Origin: VFJL01 sp043721435
Lineage (GTDB): Bacteria > Pseudomonadota > Gammaproteobacteria > Burkholderiales > Nitrosomonadaceae
NCBI GenBank assembly: GCA_043721435.1
Contig: JAYSQR010000032.1
Location: 1-28,918, forward strand
Direction of reading: 5' to 3'
DNA length: 28,918 nucleotides
Below the pieces are notes generated by a model. It made no database searches. It was not told the origin of the DNA and worked only from the letters and a program-made list of their open reading frames with translations. Both the position numbers and the translations under genes were made by a program. Positions 10,869 through 19,626 of this stretch are shown here, one piece after another (within the stretch, counting starts at the first letter, position 1; each line of letters begins with the position of its first letter).

Positions 10869-11684
10869 TCAGATTTTCATCAGATGCCGGATTGCCCAGG
10901 AAAAAATGCGGGGGCCCAGCAGCCATCTGGCCATAATGGCCATCTTGGAATCGGCTGGTATTGCATGGCGCATCGGGGGATTCGCTGCTGTGGCCGCGTC
11001 GAGCACCGCCCTGGCAATGATCTCCGGGCCGGGCGCTCTGGGTTCGTCAACCAGCAAACCACGAACACCGGTCAGAAGTCTCTGGTAGACAGGCGGATGC
11101 GCGACAGTCTCAAGCAATGCCAACTGCCTGGGGACAAACTCCGTCTTGATCAGGCCGGGAGCGATCACTACCACATCGATCCCAGATCCCATCACTTCGT
11201 TGCGCAAGGTTTCGGACAGTACTTCCACCGCATGCTTGGAGGCGGCGTACCAGCCAAAACCCGGGATCGGTACTCTACCCAGAATCGAGGTGATGTTGAT
11301 GATATGTCCCGATTTCTGCTGCCGCATATGCGGCAAGACTGCTTGCATGAAGCGTGCATAGCCGAAGACGTTGACTTCAAATTGCTGATGCGCAGCCTCC
11401 ATTGAAACACATTCGATCGCCCCCAACTGGCCGTACCCGGCATTGTTCACCAGCACATCAATCCGACCCTTGGTCGCGATGACGTGCTCCACTGCCGCTC
11501 GAATGCCCTCTGCGTCGGTAACATCCAGCCGGATCGGCTCTATCTGCCTGGAACGCATCTGTTCCAACCGTTCCATGCGCCGCGCCAGGGCAAATACGTA
11601 ATAGCCGTTAGCGGCCAGTAGTTCGGCCGTGGCCTTGCCAATACCGCTGGATGCTCCGGTAACCAATGCAATTCGCTGCCTCAT
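10869..11684 (-). CDS. Short-chain dehydrogenase/reductase (SDR family)
   Basis: 271 residues, classical SDR size. The NAD(P)-binding motif TGASSGIG is at 9-16, and the basic residues after the second strand (ALARRMERL) suggest NADPH preference. NNAG starts near 80, and the catalytic set is N105, S133, Y146 and K150 (YAASK). The C-terminus has an extra ~25-residue hydrophobic/basic tail (WLLGPRIFSWAIRHLMKI), which may contact the membrane. The substrate cannot be read from the sequence. It is transcribed divergently from the methyltransferase across a 112-base AT-rich gap. Confidence 0.87.
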   Translation of the reverse strand: MRQRIALVTGASSGIGKATAELLAANGYYVFALARRMERLEQMRSRQIEPIRLDVTDAEGIRAAVEHVIATKGRIDVLVNNAGYGQLGAIECVSMEAAHQQFEVNVFGYARFMQAVLPHMRQQKSGHIINITSILGRVPIPGFGWYAASKHAVEVLSETLRNEVMGSGIDVVVIAPGLIKTEFVPRQLALLETVAHPPVYQRLLTGVRGLLVDEPRAPGPEIIARAVLDAATAANPPMRHAIPADSKMAIMARWLLGPRIFSWAIRHLMKI

Positions 11685-11796
11685 GTTTTCTACCTTTGAT
11701 GGTTACTGTTCATTCAATTTTCTACACTATCCTGCTAAGCTAAAATCAACAGCGAAGAAAATCTGAAATTTCTACTATTATTTATAAGAGTCGATC

Positions 11797-12486
11797 ATGC
11801 CCACTATGCATTCTCCAACCATTCCAAATCCCAGCGTATTGATTCCAGTCCATCCCGCCATAGAAGATTATATGCGCGGATTGTTAAGTCAGACCGATCA
11901 TCCGGTACTGACGGCGATGGAGAAGATCGCGCAGGAAAATAACTTTCCCATCGTCGGCCGCCTGGTCGGTGTTTTTCTCGAAACCCTGGCCAGGACAGTC
12001 GATGCTCGGCGTATATTTGAGTTTGGCAGCGGCTATGGCTATTCGGCCTACTGGTTTGCAAAAGCAGTGGGGCCGGAAGGACTGGTAATCTGCAGCGACG
12101 GTGACCCGCTCAATCAGGAAAAAGCCGGGCAGTATCTCGGTTCGGCGGGTTTATGGGATAGAGTCGGTTTCCATGTAGGGCTGGCGCAGGAAATCTTTGC
12201 CCGGACTGAAGGGTTATTCGACATTTGCTACAACGATGTGGATAAAGGCGATTACCCCGAAGTGTGGCAAATGGCCAGAAACCGAATTCGTCCCGGAGGT
12301 CTTTACATTGCTGACAATGTGCTGTGGCATGGACGGGTAGCGGTAGAAAATTATGTTGATGTTGTCCCCGGTTGGACCGAAGCCATCCTTGAACATAATC
12401 GACTCATATTCAATGATCCCGAATTCGATGCTTTCATCAATCCGACGCGGGATGGTGTTATCGTGGCGCGTCGAAAGACGGCGTAG
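11797..12486 (+). CDS. Class I SAM-dependent O-methyltransferase (family 3, COG4122-like)
   Basis: 229 residues. The SAM-binding motif I appears as IFEFGSGYGYSAYWFA (from about 72), followed by an acidic residue in ICSDGDP. The metal/substrate region reads CYNDVDKGDYPEVW, matching the FxDxxKxxY pattern of catechol-type O-methyltransferases but with Asn-Asp-Val-Asp in place of the usual spacing. NPTRDGVIVARRK near the end is the common C-terminal signature. The natural substrate is unknown. The ATG at 11797 has only a weak GAG upstream; a second ATG three codons later is an alternative. Confidence 0.85.
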   Translation: MPTMHSPTIPNPSVLIPVHPAIEDYMRGLLSQTDHPVLTAMEKIAQENNFPIVGRLVGVFLETLARTVDARRIFEFGSGYGYSAYWFAKAVGPEGLVICSDGDPLNQEKAGQYLGSAGLWDRVGFHVGLAQEIFARTEGLFDICYNDVDKGDYPEVWQMARNRIRPGGLYIADNVLWHGRVAVENYVDVVPGWTEAILEHNRLIFNDPEFDAFINPTRDGVIVARRKTA

Positions 12487-12507
12487 CAACCCATGTAGCC
12501 CGTAGGA

Positions 12508-13599
12508 TTAGCGCTCGGCAACATCCCTGCGCAGATGGCTCTCAACTGCCATCTGCATCACGCTAGCCCGCTCTGCCTCCGGCAGCTTGCTTATTTCCTT
12601 GATGGCATCGAAAAACCGACCCATATCTCCGTTCTGCTGCGCGAGCAGCGCCTGAAATGCGGGCACCAGTTGCGTGTAGGTGGAAATCGTTGCCAGCAAC
12701 GCGTTGTTGAGTTGCTGCGCAAACCAGCGGTCATAGCTGCTGAATTCAGCTCTGGCGATTTTTAGCTGGGCGAATTCTTCGCGTAATTCATCAAATATAC
12801 GCGCCTTGGCCAAACGCTTCTCTGTATCGCTCAGATCTGAGGCAAACAGTTCTTGCAGCCGCTTGCGGTGGTTCAGCACCAGCTCGGTAAAGATGGTTTC
12901 CCTTTCCTGTCTGGCATCAAATACGACCCGCTGCGAAGCCGCGCCGGTGCTGTCCAGCCAGCGGCCGACCCCTTCCTGCTCAACTACAGTGGCAAAAGAT
13001 TCGTTGAAGGCACTGTCACCAGGAACATAAACCACTTGGTGAGTGAGTTCATGAAATATCAGCCGTGCGAGTTCCATTTCGGAATAGCCGATAAAGGTAT
13101 TGAGCACCGGATCGTTGAACCAGCCCAGGGTGGAATAAGCGCGAACCCCGCCGACATGGACGTCATAGCCCTCATTTCTGAGCTCTTCTGCGTAGCTTTC
13201 CGCTTCTGCTTGTGAGAAAAAGCCACGATAGCTGACACAGCCAGCTTGCACGAAGCACCATTTTTTGAGCTCGCTGGAGAGTTCGGGGGCAGCGAATACA
13301 TTCCAGACCACAAAGGGACGCTGCAGATCAGCATAGCTTGTATAACTCTGGTTATCCGGAAGCTTCAGTTCGCGGCTGGCGAATTCCCTCATCAGGACGA
13401 CACGGGCGAGAACGCGCTTCAGTTTCTGATCGGCAGCGGGATCAGCGATAATCGTGCTGATCGGCTGGGCCCGGCGCAGAATCTCCATCTGACCGTCCAC
13501 CGCCCGGGCGTAATAGGGAAGATTGGCACAGCTTCCAAGCAGGACGACCTGACCCACGGCAATGGCAAATTTTAATCGACGCGAAATTCGTAACATCAT
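12508..13599 (-). CDS. Predicted lipoprotein zinc aminopeptidase (COG4324-like)
   Basis: From the ATG at 13599 the protein has 363 residues. The N-terminus is a lipoprotein signal (RRLKFAIAVGQVVLLGSC) with a plausible lipobox ending in Cys. The zinc-protease motif HELTHQ appears mid-protein, followed by NESFATVVEQEG, which supplies a downstream glutamate as in gluzincin-type peptidases. This fits the uncharacterised predicted aminopeptidase family. I chose 13599 over the open-frame start at 13647 because it overlaps the upstream hydrolase stop as ATGA, has a GGAG nearby and puts the signal peptide at the very N-terminus. It probably belongs to the tail of the biotin operon transcript. Its substrate is unknown. 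Confidence 0.82.
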   Translation of the reverse strand: MMLRISRRLKFAIAVGQVVLLGSCANLPYYARAVDGQMEILRRAQPISTIIADPAADQKLKRVLARVVLMREFASRELKLPDNQSYTSYADLQRPFVVWNVFAAPELSSELKKWCFVQAGCVSYRGFFSQAEAESYAEELRNEGYDVHVGGVRAYSTLGWFNDPVLNTFIGYSEMELARLIFHELTHQVVYVPGDSAFNESFATVVEQEGVGRWLDSTGAASQRVVFDARQERETIFTELVLNHRKRLQELFASDLSDTEKRLAKARIFDELREEFAQLKIARAEFSSYDRWFAQQLNNALLATISTYTQLVPAFQALLAQQNGDMGRFFDAIKEISKLPEAERASVMQMAVESHLRRDVAER

Positions 13600-14276
13600 T
13601 CCGACTCCGAATGGTGCAGAAAATGTCCCTGCCGCAAAAATGCGCATACCTGACGCGCAACCCCAGCAGAAAAAAGCATGCCGGTATGACTCACATTGAG
13701 CACTACGTGATCGCTTGCAGCCGGTAGCCGTGTCTCCTCGACCGTTACCACGCCATCATTGGGATGCGGCAACCCGCCTAACAGCTTGCCAATACCCAGA
13801 CTCATGCAGCCGGCGATTGATCCCACCTCGTGCTGCTGAGGGCATGCCGGTATCTTCTGCTCCAGCCACTGTCCCATACTGCGTCCGATCAGCCAGCGCC
13901 CCGGCGTGATGCACGTGAGCTTGCTGGCCGCATAACTAGCATGGTAAGGGCTCCCCAGCAGTAGCACGCGGCCAGTGCGTGACTCAGGATGTTCCGCCAG
14001 CATCTGCAACGCCAAAAGCCCTCCCAGACTATGACCGACAAAGTGGATACGTGTCGCGGCGATATCTGCGACAACGCGCGATAGCAACAGAGCATTTTGT
14101 GACAGCGAGGCACGCATGGAGGGATAGGAAAAAATGATGGTATGAAAACCACAGCGCCGCAACTGCAGCCCCAGCAATGTCATGACCCAGCCACGCACCC
14201 ATAGACCATGCACCAGTATCACGGTTTCTTTGACTGTTGTTTCGCCCGACAATTCAATTTCTGGAATAGGTTTCAC
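13596..14276 (-). CDS. Alpha/beta hydrolase (lipase/esterase-like)
   Basis: 226 residues. The nucleophile elbow GHSLGG puts Ser at residue 83; the oxyanion region is VHGLWVRGW; the likely acid is in PNDGVVTVEE, and the catalytic His in NVSHTGML. This resembles PGAP1/lipase-like hydrolases of about 220 residues found in many proteobacteria. The start is GTG at 14276 with no clear ribosome binding site, so it is uncertain. It follows bioD by 54 bases and shares an ATGA overlap with the aminopeptidase gene. It is distinct from bioH upstream; whether it helps biotin synthesis is not shown. Confidence 0.83.
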   Translation of the reverse strand: MKPIPEIELSGETTVKETVILVHGLWVRGWVMTLLGLQLRRCGFHTIIFSYPSMRASLSQNALLLSRVVADIAATRIHFVGHSLGGLLALQMLAEHPESRTGRVLLLGSPYHASYAASKLTCITPGRWLIGRSMGQWLEQKIPACPQQHEVGSIAGCMSLGIGKLLGGLPHPNDGVVTVEETRLPAASDHVVLNVSHTGMLFSAGVARQVCAFLRQGHFLHHSESE

Positions 14277-14330
14277 GGCGTGGGGGCAAACGCTACTGGA
14301 GCATCAGTATGACTTAACACCGGGCGGCAC

Positions 14331-15005
14331 CTATCCTGCCAGCTCCAGCTCGGAAATACTCAGTAAAGCCGAAAATTTCTGTGCAGCGGCATCCTGCGTA
14401 AACGGCAGCACTCCCAGCAGTGGGCAAGCCAATCTTTGTTCCAGTACGCGCACATTCTCCTCGAACTCAATCATTTGCGGGTCAACCTGATTTGCCACCC
14501 AGCCTGCGAGTGGCAAACCGGTTGCGCGCACAGCCTGGGCGGTCAGTAGCGCATGGTTCAGGCAGCCCAGCCGCATTCCCACCACCAGTATCACCGGAAA
14601 ACCCAGCGCCAGCGCCATATCGCCAGTATCACACTGGCTGTTGAGGGGCACCAGAAAACCACCGATACCCTCAACGATCACTATCTCAGCGACATTCTGC
14701 AACTCGTGGCAAGCTTGGAGGATAACTGTGGTGTCGATTTCAATCCCCATCCGTTTGGCTGCGATATGCGGCGCAACCGGCGGAATCAGTGCGTAAGGGT
14801 TAATCCACTCACGTGGCGCAGCAACGTTGCTGGCTGCGACAAGAAATTCCACATCCATCCATTTCCCGTTCTCGCAGCCTGCCGCCACCGGCTTCATGCC
14901 TGCGACAGCCTTGCCACACGCGACAAAGGCATGCAGCAAAGCACAACTTACCAGGGTTTTTCCCACGCCGGTGTCAGTGCCGGTGATGAAATAACCTGTT
15001 GCCAT
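14331..15005 (-). CDS. bioD: Dethiobiotin synthetase
   Basis: From the ATG at 15005 the protein is 224 residues, equal to the usual ~225. It closes the ureido ring of 7,8-diaminopelargonate with CO2 and ATP to give dethiobiotin. The P-loop GTDTGVGKT is at 9-17, and VEGIGGFLVPL is the family motif near the dimer active site. The open frame extends nine codons upstream into bioC, but the added residues (MNSVYRNDV) do not match the family start. The gene begins 5 bases after the bioC stop, so translation is likely coupled. Confidence 0.94.
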   Translation of the reverse strand: MATGYFITGTDTGVGKTLVSCALLHAFVACGKAVAGMKPVAAGCENGKWMDVEFLVAASNVAAPREWINPYALIPPVAPHIAAKRMGIEIDTTVILQACHELQNVAEIVIVEGIGGFLVPLNSQCDTGDMALALGFPVILVVGMRLGCLNHALLTAQAVRATGLPLAGWVANQVDPQMIEFEENVRVLEQRLACPLLGVLPFTQDAAAQKFSALLSISELELAG

Positions 15006-15009
15006 AACA

Positions 15010-15903
15010 TCATTCCGGTAGACGGAATTCATCTTTCATCGGATGTCCGGCTGCAAGCTTGCCGATTGCTTTTCGCGGCTGCGGCTTCCAGGCATGGCCG
15101 TAAATCACTTCAAAAGTTGCCGGCAGTTTCCCTTCTACCCGCAGCGTTTCATAATAGTCTAGCGCCTTCTGCCACCCGCTTTTCCCGGTTAACCCGCGCG
15201 ACCTGCCCTGAGTGACATTGTGGGCGCCGATGGCTCTGAGATCCCGCATTACGCCGATCACATCATCATAGGTCAACGTGATGTATTCCATATCCATGAC
15301 CGGTGTAGCAAAGCCGTTATGCACCAGCATGTCACCAATATCGTGCATGTCAGTAAAGCGGTTGATGTGACTGTAATTGTCTGCACTACGGAAAGCCTGG
15401 CGTAATTCCTTCAAGGTATCCGGCCCAAAAGTGCTAAACATGAACAGCCCGCCGGGCTGCAGCACACGGCGCACCTCAGAAAACGTGTAACGCATATCGT
15501 TGCACCATTGCAATGTCAGATTTGACCAGACCAAGCCGACGCAGGCATCTTTCAACGGCAACAGTTCAATGTCGCCACATAGATAACTTGTCCGGTTCCC
15601 GCGAGCCGGCGACAACCGCTTCCACCATGGAACGGAGGGGCGTGCCTGAAAGTGCATCGCCAGCGCAATATCGACTGCCAGCATTTCGGCTGCGGGGTAG
15701 CGCATGGTCAGTTTGCGGCTACCATAACCGGTGCCACTACCTGCATCGAGAATTATATCGGGAGTGTATTTGATGTAATTAAGGCGCGACAGCATCCGGT
15801 CGCATACTTCGCGTTGCAGCACCGCCGCCCGGTCGTAACCCGCTGCTGCCCGCTCGAAGGCGTGGCGCAACTGGCGTTTATCTAGGGTATGGTCGTAATT
15901 CAT
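15010..15903 (-). CDS. bioC: Malonyl-ACP O-methyltransferase
   Basis: 297 residues. BioC methylates malonyl-ACP so that fatty-acid synthesis can extend it to pimeloyl-ACP methyl ester. The N-terminal pattern LDKRQLRHAFERAAAGYD and SAM motif I (ILDAGSGTGYGSRKL) are typical, followed by LVWSNLTLQWCND and VLQPGGLFMFSTFGPDTLKEL, both strong BioC signatures. The ATG at 15903 directly follows the bioH stop with no spacer. Confidence 0.94.
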   Translation of the reverse strand: MNYDHTLDKRQLRHAFERAAAGYDRAAVLQREVCDRMLSRLNYIKYTPDIILDAGSGTGYGSRKLTMRYPAAEMLAVDIALAMHFQARPSVPWWKRLSPARGNRTSYLCGDIELLPLKDACVGLVWSNLTLQWCNDMRYTFSEVRRVLQPGGLFMFSTFGPDTLKELRQAFRSADNYSHINRFTDMHDIGDMLVHNGFATPVMDMEYITLTYDDVIGVMRDLRAIGAHNVTQGRSRGLTGKSGWQKALDYYETLRVEGKLPATFEVIYGHAWKPQPRKAIGKLAAGHPMKDEFRLPE

Positions 15904-16662
15904 CTAAACCGTCTGAATCAGGCTTGCTATAAATTGATCGGGATGTGATAAGAATAGCGCATGTCCGCAGCCAGGTAACATTAGCAGTTCTGAGTTGTGC
16001 AACTGCTGATGCATCCACCTCGCCGCAGCGGGACTGGTAATGACATCGTTTTCTCCATGCAACAACATCACCGGTTGATTGATGCTTGCTATTTTCTTGC
16101 GTAAATCGGTCGTCAGCAAAATTTGTAACCCTGCTTGCAACGAAATCTCATCCGGCTTGCCCTCCTGAGAAAAGCTTGCGCGTAATTGTGCCAGCACTGC
16201 GGTGGTATCGCTGCTGCCTCTCACCTGCAGGGTGAGAAATCGATCCAAAGTCGTTGCATAATCCCGCTTCAAGTTCTTCATGAATAGTTGCAGCATCGCC
16301 ACTTCCATTCCCCATTGCCAGTCTGCACGTTTAACAAAGCATGGCGTGGTGGATACCAGCACAAGTTTGCTGACACGCTCGGGCATACGCAATGCAAGTT
16401 CAACCGCCACCTGCCCACCCAGCGACCAGCCGCAGACAATACAGCTTGCGGGCAAAATTCCCGCAACTTTCTCTACCACGCATTGCAGCGTACCCGATTC
16501 ACACGCCGGACTGGAACCGTGTCCCGGCAAATCCACCAGGTGCAAGCGGAAATGCTGTGCCAGCCGGTCACGCACACCATCCCAGATGTCGCTGTGCATG
16601 GCCCAGCCGTGCAGCAGAACGAGATCAGGACCTGCACCAAAGATTTTAACGTGAAGACTCAT
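15904..16662 (-). CDS. bioH: Pimeloyl-ACP methyl ester carboxylesterase
   Basis: 252 residues, alpha/beta hydrolase. It removes the methyl group from pimeloyl-ACP methyl ester, ending chain elongation. The nucleophile elbow CGWSLGG gives Ser80; the acid is in LLHGENDVI and the His in GCGHALFLSHP, in the positions known for BioH. The lid region LQLFMKNLKRDYATTLDRFLTLQ also fits. It lies between bioF (13-base gap) and bioC (directly abutting). The ribosome binding site is weak, so coupling to bioF is likely. Confidence 0.93.
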   Translation of the reverse strand: MSLHVKIFGAGPDLVLLHGWAMHSDIWDGVRDRLAQHFRLHLVDLPGHGSSPACESGTLQCVVEKVAGILPASCIVCGWSLGGQVAVELALRMPERVSKLVLVSTTPCFVKRADWQWGMEVAMLQLFMKNLKRDYATTLDRFLTLQVRGSSDTTAVLAQLRASFSQEGKPDEISLQAGLQILLTTDLRKKIASINQPVMLLHGENDVITSPAAARWMHQQLHNSELLMLPGCGHALFLSHPDQFIASLIQTV

Positions 16663-16675
16663 GAGGTAAAAGTCA

Positions 16676-17830
16676 TCAAGAATTGTCCAGTTCTCTCAAT
16701 GCCGTCACCAGCTGCTCTACATCTGCCACGCTGTGTGCAGCGGACAGGGAAATCCGCAGCCGTGCCGTACCTTGCGGCACCGTAGGCGGACGGATCGCGG
16801 GTACCAGGATGCCGCGCTCGCGCAGTGCTTCGCTTAGCTGCAAGGCTTCATCATTCCTGCCTATGAGCAAAGGCTGGATAGGAGTGGCGGATGGCAGCAG
16901 CTCCCAGCGCAACGGCTGCAACCCTTGTCTCAGTTGTACGATGAGTTGTGACAGTCTCTCACGCCGCCATTCTTCCTGCTCGATCAATGTCAGGCTACGC
17001 AGCAAGGCATGGGACAGCAATGGCGGCGTGGCGGTGGTGTAAATATAGCTGCGGGCAGACTGAATCAGGGTTTCAATGATTTCCGCCTGTGCGGCAACGA
17101 AAGCGCCGAATACACCTGCTGCCTTGCCGAGAGTCGCCATGTAAATTATGCGCGGCGAGCTGAGATTGAAATGGGATGCCACTCCCCGCCCCTGCCGTCC
17201 CAGCACCCCGAAACCGTGCGCATCATCGAGCAGCAGCCAGGCATCATATTTGTCACACAGTGCCAGCAATCCAGCCACGGGGGCAATATCCCCATCCATA
17301 CTGAACACGGCATCGGTCATCACCAGTTTGCGCCTGGCCTGCGACCCAGCCAGCCGCCGTTCCAGCACAGCCAGATCGAGGTGCGGGTAGCGAATCAATT
17401 TTACGCGTGAGCGCAGCACCGCATCGTTGAGCGAAGCATGATTGAGTTTGTCGGCAAATATCGCATCACCACGGTCAATCAATGCCGTCACCATCCCGGC
17501 ATTGGCCATGTAGCCGGTGGAGAACAGTAGCGCCCGGGGGAATCCGGTAAAGTGCGCCAGCGCGTTTTCCAGCGCATGATGGGCCGAAGAATGCCCGCTG
17601 ATAAGGTGCGAGGCGCCCGCCCCCACCCCATATTGTCTAGCACCATCGCAGACTGCCTCAATCAACTGGGGATGATTGGCAAGGCCAAGATAATCGTTGC
17701 TGCAAAATGTGAGATATTCGCGCCCGGCTATCGAGACACGAGTGTGCTGGGGACTTTCCAGAGTCAGACGGCGGCGGTACAACCCTGCGTTTTCCCGGCT
17801 GCGTAGCTGTTCGGCGAGATCGAAGAGCAT
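16676..17830 (-). CDS. bioF: 8-amino-7-oxononanoate synthase
   Basis: 384 residues. This PLP enzyme condenses pimeloyl-ACP with alanine. The PLP lysine is K236 in MATLGKAAG, and the cofactor-stacking/phosphate motifs are seen in CSNDYLGLANHP, SGHSSAHHALE and the LDDAHGFGVLG stretch (D202, H205). It starts 5 bases after the bioB stop. Confidence 0.95.
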   Translation of the reverse strand: MLFDLAEQLRSRENAGLYRRRLTLESPQHTRVSIAGREYLTFCSNDYLGLANHPQLIEAVCDGARQYGVGAGASHLISGHSSAHHALENALAHFTGFPRALLFSTGYMANAGMVTALIDRGDAIFADKLNHASLNDAVLRSRVKLIRYPHLDLAVLERRLAGSQARRKLVMTDAVFSMDGDIAPVAGLLALCDKYDAWLLLDDAHGFGVLGRQGRGVASHFNLSSPRIIYMATLGKAAGVFGAFVAAQAEIIETLIQSARSYIYTTATPPLLSHALLRSLTLIEQEEWRRERLSQLIVQLRQGLQPLRWELLPSATPIQPLLIGRNDEALQLSEALRERGILVPAIRPPTVPQGTARLRISLSAAHSVADVEQLVTALRELDNS

Positions 17831-17835
17831 TCTGA

Positions 17836-18804
17836 CTACAGCGAATGGAGTCCCAGTTTTTTGAACAACGCGTCATCCCGCTGCGCTTCCGGGTTGCCAG
17901 TGGTAAGCAGCTTATCGCCATAAAAAATTGAATTGGCACCGGCAAGAAAACACAATGCCTGTATCGCTTCCGACATTTCCTGCCTGCCGGCGGACAACCG
18001 CACCATCGCTTTGGGCATGGTGATGCGTGCCGCCGCGATGGTGCGCACGAATTCCAGCGGATCGAGCGCCTCCGTGCCGTGCAACGGTGTACCTGCCACT
18101 TGCACCAGGTGGTTGATGGGGACAGATTCAGGATAAGGGTCGAGATTCGCCAGTTGCGCGATCAAACCGGCACGGGCATGGCGCGATTCGCCCATGCCGA
18201 CGATACCGCCGCAGCACACGTGCATGCCGGTAGCGCGGACTTGCTCCAGCGTGTCGAGACGGTCCTGATAATCACGGGTGGTGATGATCTCACCATAGAA
18301 TTCCGGTGCCGTGTCGAGGTTGTGGTTGTAGTAATCGAGACCAGCCTGCCTGAGCTGCTCAGCCTGCCCCGGTTTCAACATCCCCAATGTAGCGCAGGTT
18401 TCAAGCCCCAGCGCTTTTACTGCACTGATCATTTCCGCTACTTTGTCGATATCGCGCTGTTTGGGTCCGCGCCACGCTGCGCCTATGCAGAAGCGCGATG
18501 CTCCCTGCGCTTTTGCCGCCTCCGCTGTGGCAATCACTTCCGTGAGCGACAACATGTCCTGATCTTCAACGCCGGTATGGTAGCGCGCTGCCTGCGGGCA
18601 ATAGCCACAGTCCTCGGGACAGCCGCCAGTCTTGACCGAAATCAGTGTGGACAACTGCACTGCGTTGGCATCGTGGTGCTGGCGGTGAACCAGTTGAGCT
18701 CGGTGAATCAGGTCGCTGAACGGTAAATCCAGTAATGCGTCGATTTGGGGAATGCTCCAGCGTGACTGGCTGATGGTGATTACATCGGGAGCAAGCTGAT
18801 CCAT
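17836..18804 (-). CDS. bioB: Biotin synthase
   Basis: 322 residues. This radical-SAM enzyme inserts sulfur into dethiobiotin. The [4Fe-4S] motif CxxxCxxC is Cys62, Cys66 and Cys69 (CPEDCGYC); YNHNLDTAPEFY and the CCGGIVGMGE segment carry further [2Fe-2S] and SAM-binding residues. It is the first gene of the biotin operon; a candidate sigma70 promoter lies ~105 bases upstream. No BirA-type operator palindrome was found, so how it is regulated is unclear. Confidence 0.96.
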   Translation of the reverse strand: MDQLAPDVITISQSRWSIPQIDALLDLPFSDLIHRAQLVHRQHHDANAVQLSTLISVKTGGCPEDCGYCPQAARYHTGVEDQDMLSLTEVIATAEAAKAQGASRFCIGAAWRGPKQRDIDKVAEMISAVKALGLETCATLGMLKPGQAEQLRQAGLDYYNHNLDTAPEFYGEIITTRDYQDRLDTLEQVRATGMHVCCGGIVGMGESRHARAGLIAQLANLDPYPESVPINHLVQVAGTPLHGTEALDPLEFVRTIAAARITMPKAMVRLSAGRQEMSEAIQALCFLAGANSIFYGDKLLTTGNPEAQRDDALFKKLGLHSL

Positions 18805-18908
18805 TTTATATCCTGTATTAGCCAGTGGCTGAGCATTTGATTGATTCGGTTGTGCTACTATTAATTTGGGAGTGGCGGTTTAATCATTTTTTTCCCGGAA
18901 GGAAGTGA

Positions 18909-18937
18909 ATCATCGGGGATACAGTCATTATTGTCAA
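18909..18937 (-). promoter_or_regulatory. Candidate sigma70 promoter of the biotin operon
   Basis: On the minus strand a perfect -35 box TTGACA (18937-18932) is followed after 17 bases by GATGAT (18914-18909, four of six matches to TATAAT). Transcription would start near 18900, leaving a leader of about 95 bases before the bioB ATG. The site overlaps the region before the broken comF gene on the other strand. Confidence 0.55.
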
Positions 18938-18975
18938 TTTATCACTCGGTATCTTTAAACGATAGATTAAATACA

Positions 18976-19583
18976 ATGCAGATATTTTTACGCAAGCGTT
19001 GTTTGTTATGCGGGGCATACGGCAATAGTGCCCTGTGTGAGCCCTGCCGGCTGCAGGAAGACTTATCTGCGGCGCCTGTTTGGCGTACCCACCCGCGTTT
19101 ACTCATACCGTGGCAGCAGTAAGTTATGACTTTCCAATAGATGCAATGATCCATTCGCTCAAGTATCGGGCGAATCTTGCGATGGCCCCGATACTGGCCG
19201 ATTTGCTGGCAGCACAAATTGATCAGGTAATATTCCCGGATTTCATCGTACCGATGCCGCTGCACCCTGTCAGACTGCGTGAACGGGGTTTCAATCAAGC
19301 ACTGGAAATCGCCCGCTGTATCGCGAGAAAAACAGGTATCGCTTTGTTGCCGAACGTCTGCAAGCGTATCAAAAATACCGTCTCGCAGACTGGCTTGCCG
19401 TGGAAGGAACGCGAAAAAAATATTCGGGGCGCATTCGCCTGCGAAATGGACCTGACGGGAAAGCACATCGCTGTGCTGGATGACGTAATGACTACTGGTG
19501 CAACCCTGAATGAATTGACGCGGGTGCTGCATGCCCGCAAGGCAGCGAAGGTAAGTGGGTGGGTAGTGGCAAGAACGCTATAG
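18976..19583 (+). pseudogene. comF: ComF-family phosphoribosyltransferase-like gene, broken by frameshift
   Basis: The first frame (ATG 18976) encodes the N-terminal zinc-finger start CLLCG...LCEPCRLQ, then loses homology after about 19056. The second frame picks up with RLICGACLAYPPAFTHTVAAV (from 19059), the expected second Cys pair and linker, and continues through HSLKYRANLA and the phosphoribosyltransferase motif VLDDVMTTGATL to the stop at 19583. ComF proteins normally have about 20 more residues between the two Cys pairs, so an internal deletion not divisible by three is the simplest explanation. The PRTase domain could still be made from an internal start (TTG 19080 or ATG 19146). ComF is needed for DNA uptake in many competent bacteria. 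Confidence 0.75.
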
Positions 19584-19626
19584 AAAAGGGCAGTCAAGAA
19601 GCAGCATCACAAATTATCGTGGCATA

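Noticed and set aside
18805..18930. BirA-type operator (TTGTAAACC palindrome) before bioB
   Set aside because: No convincing inverted repeat of this kind is present; only a sigma70-like promoter could be proposed.
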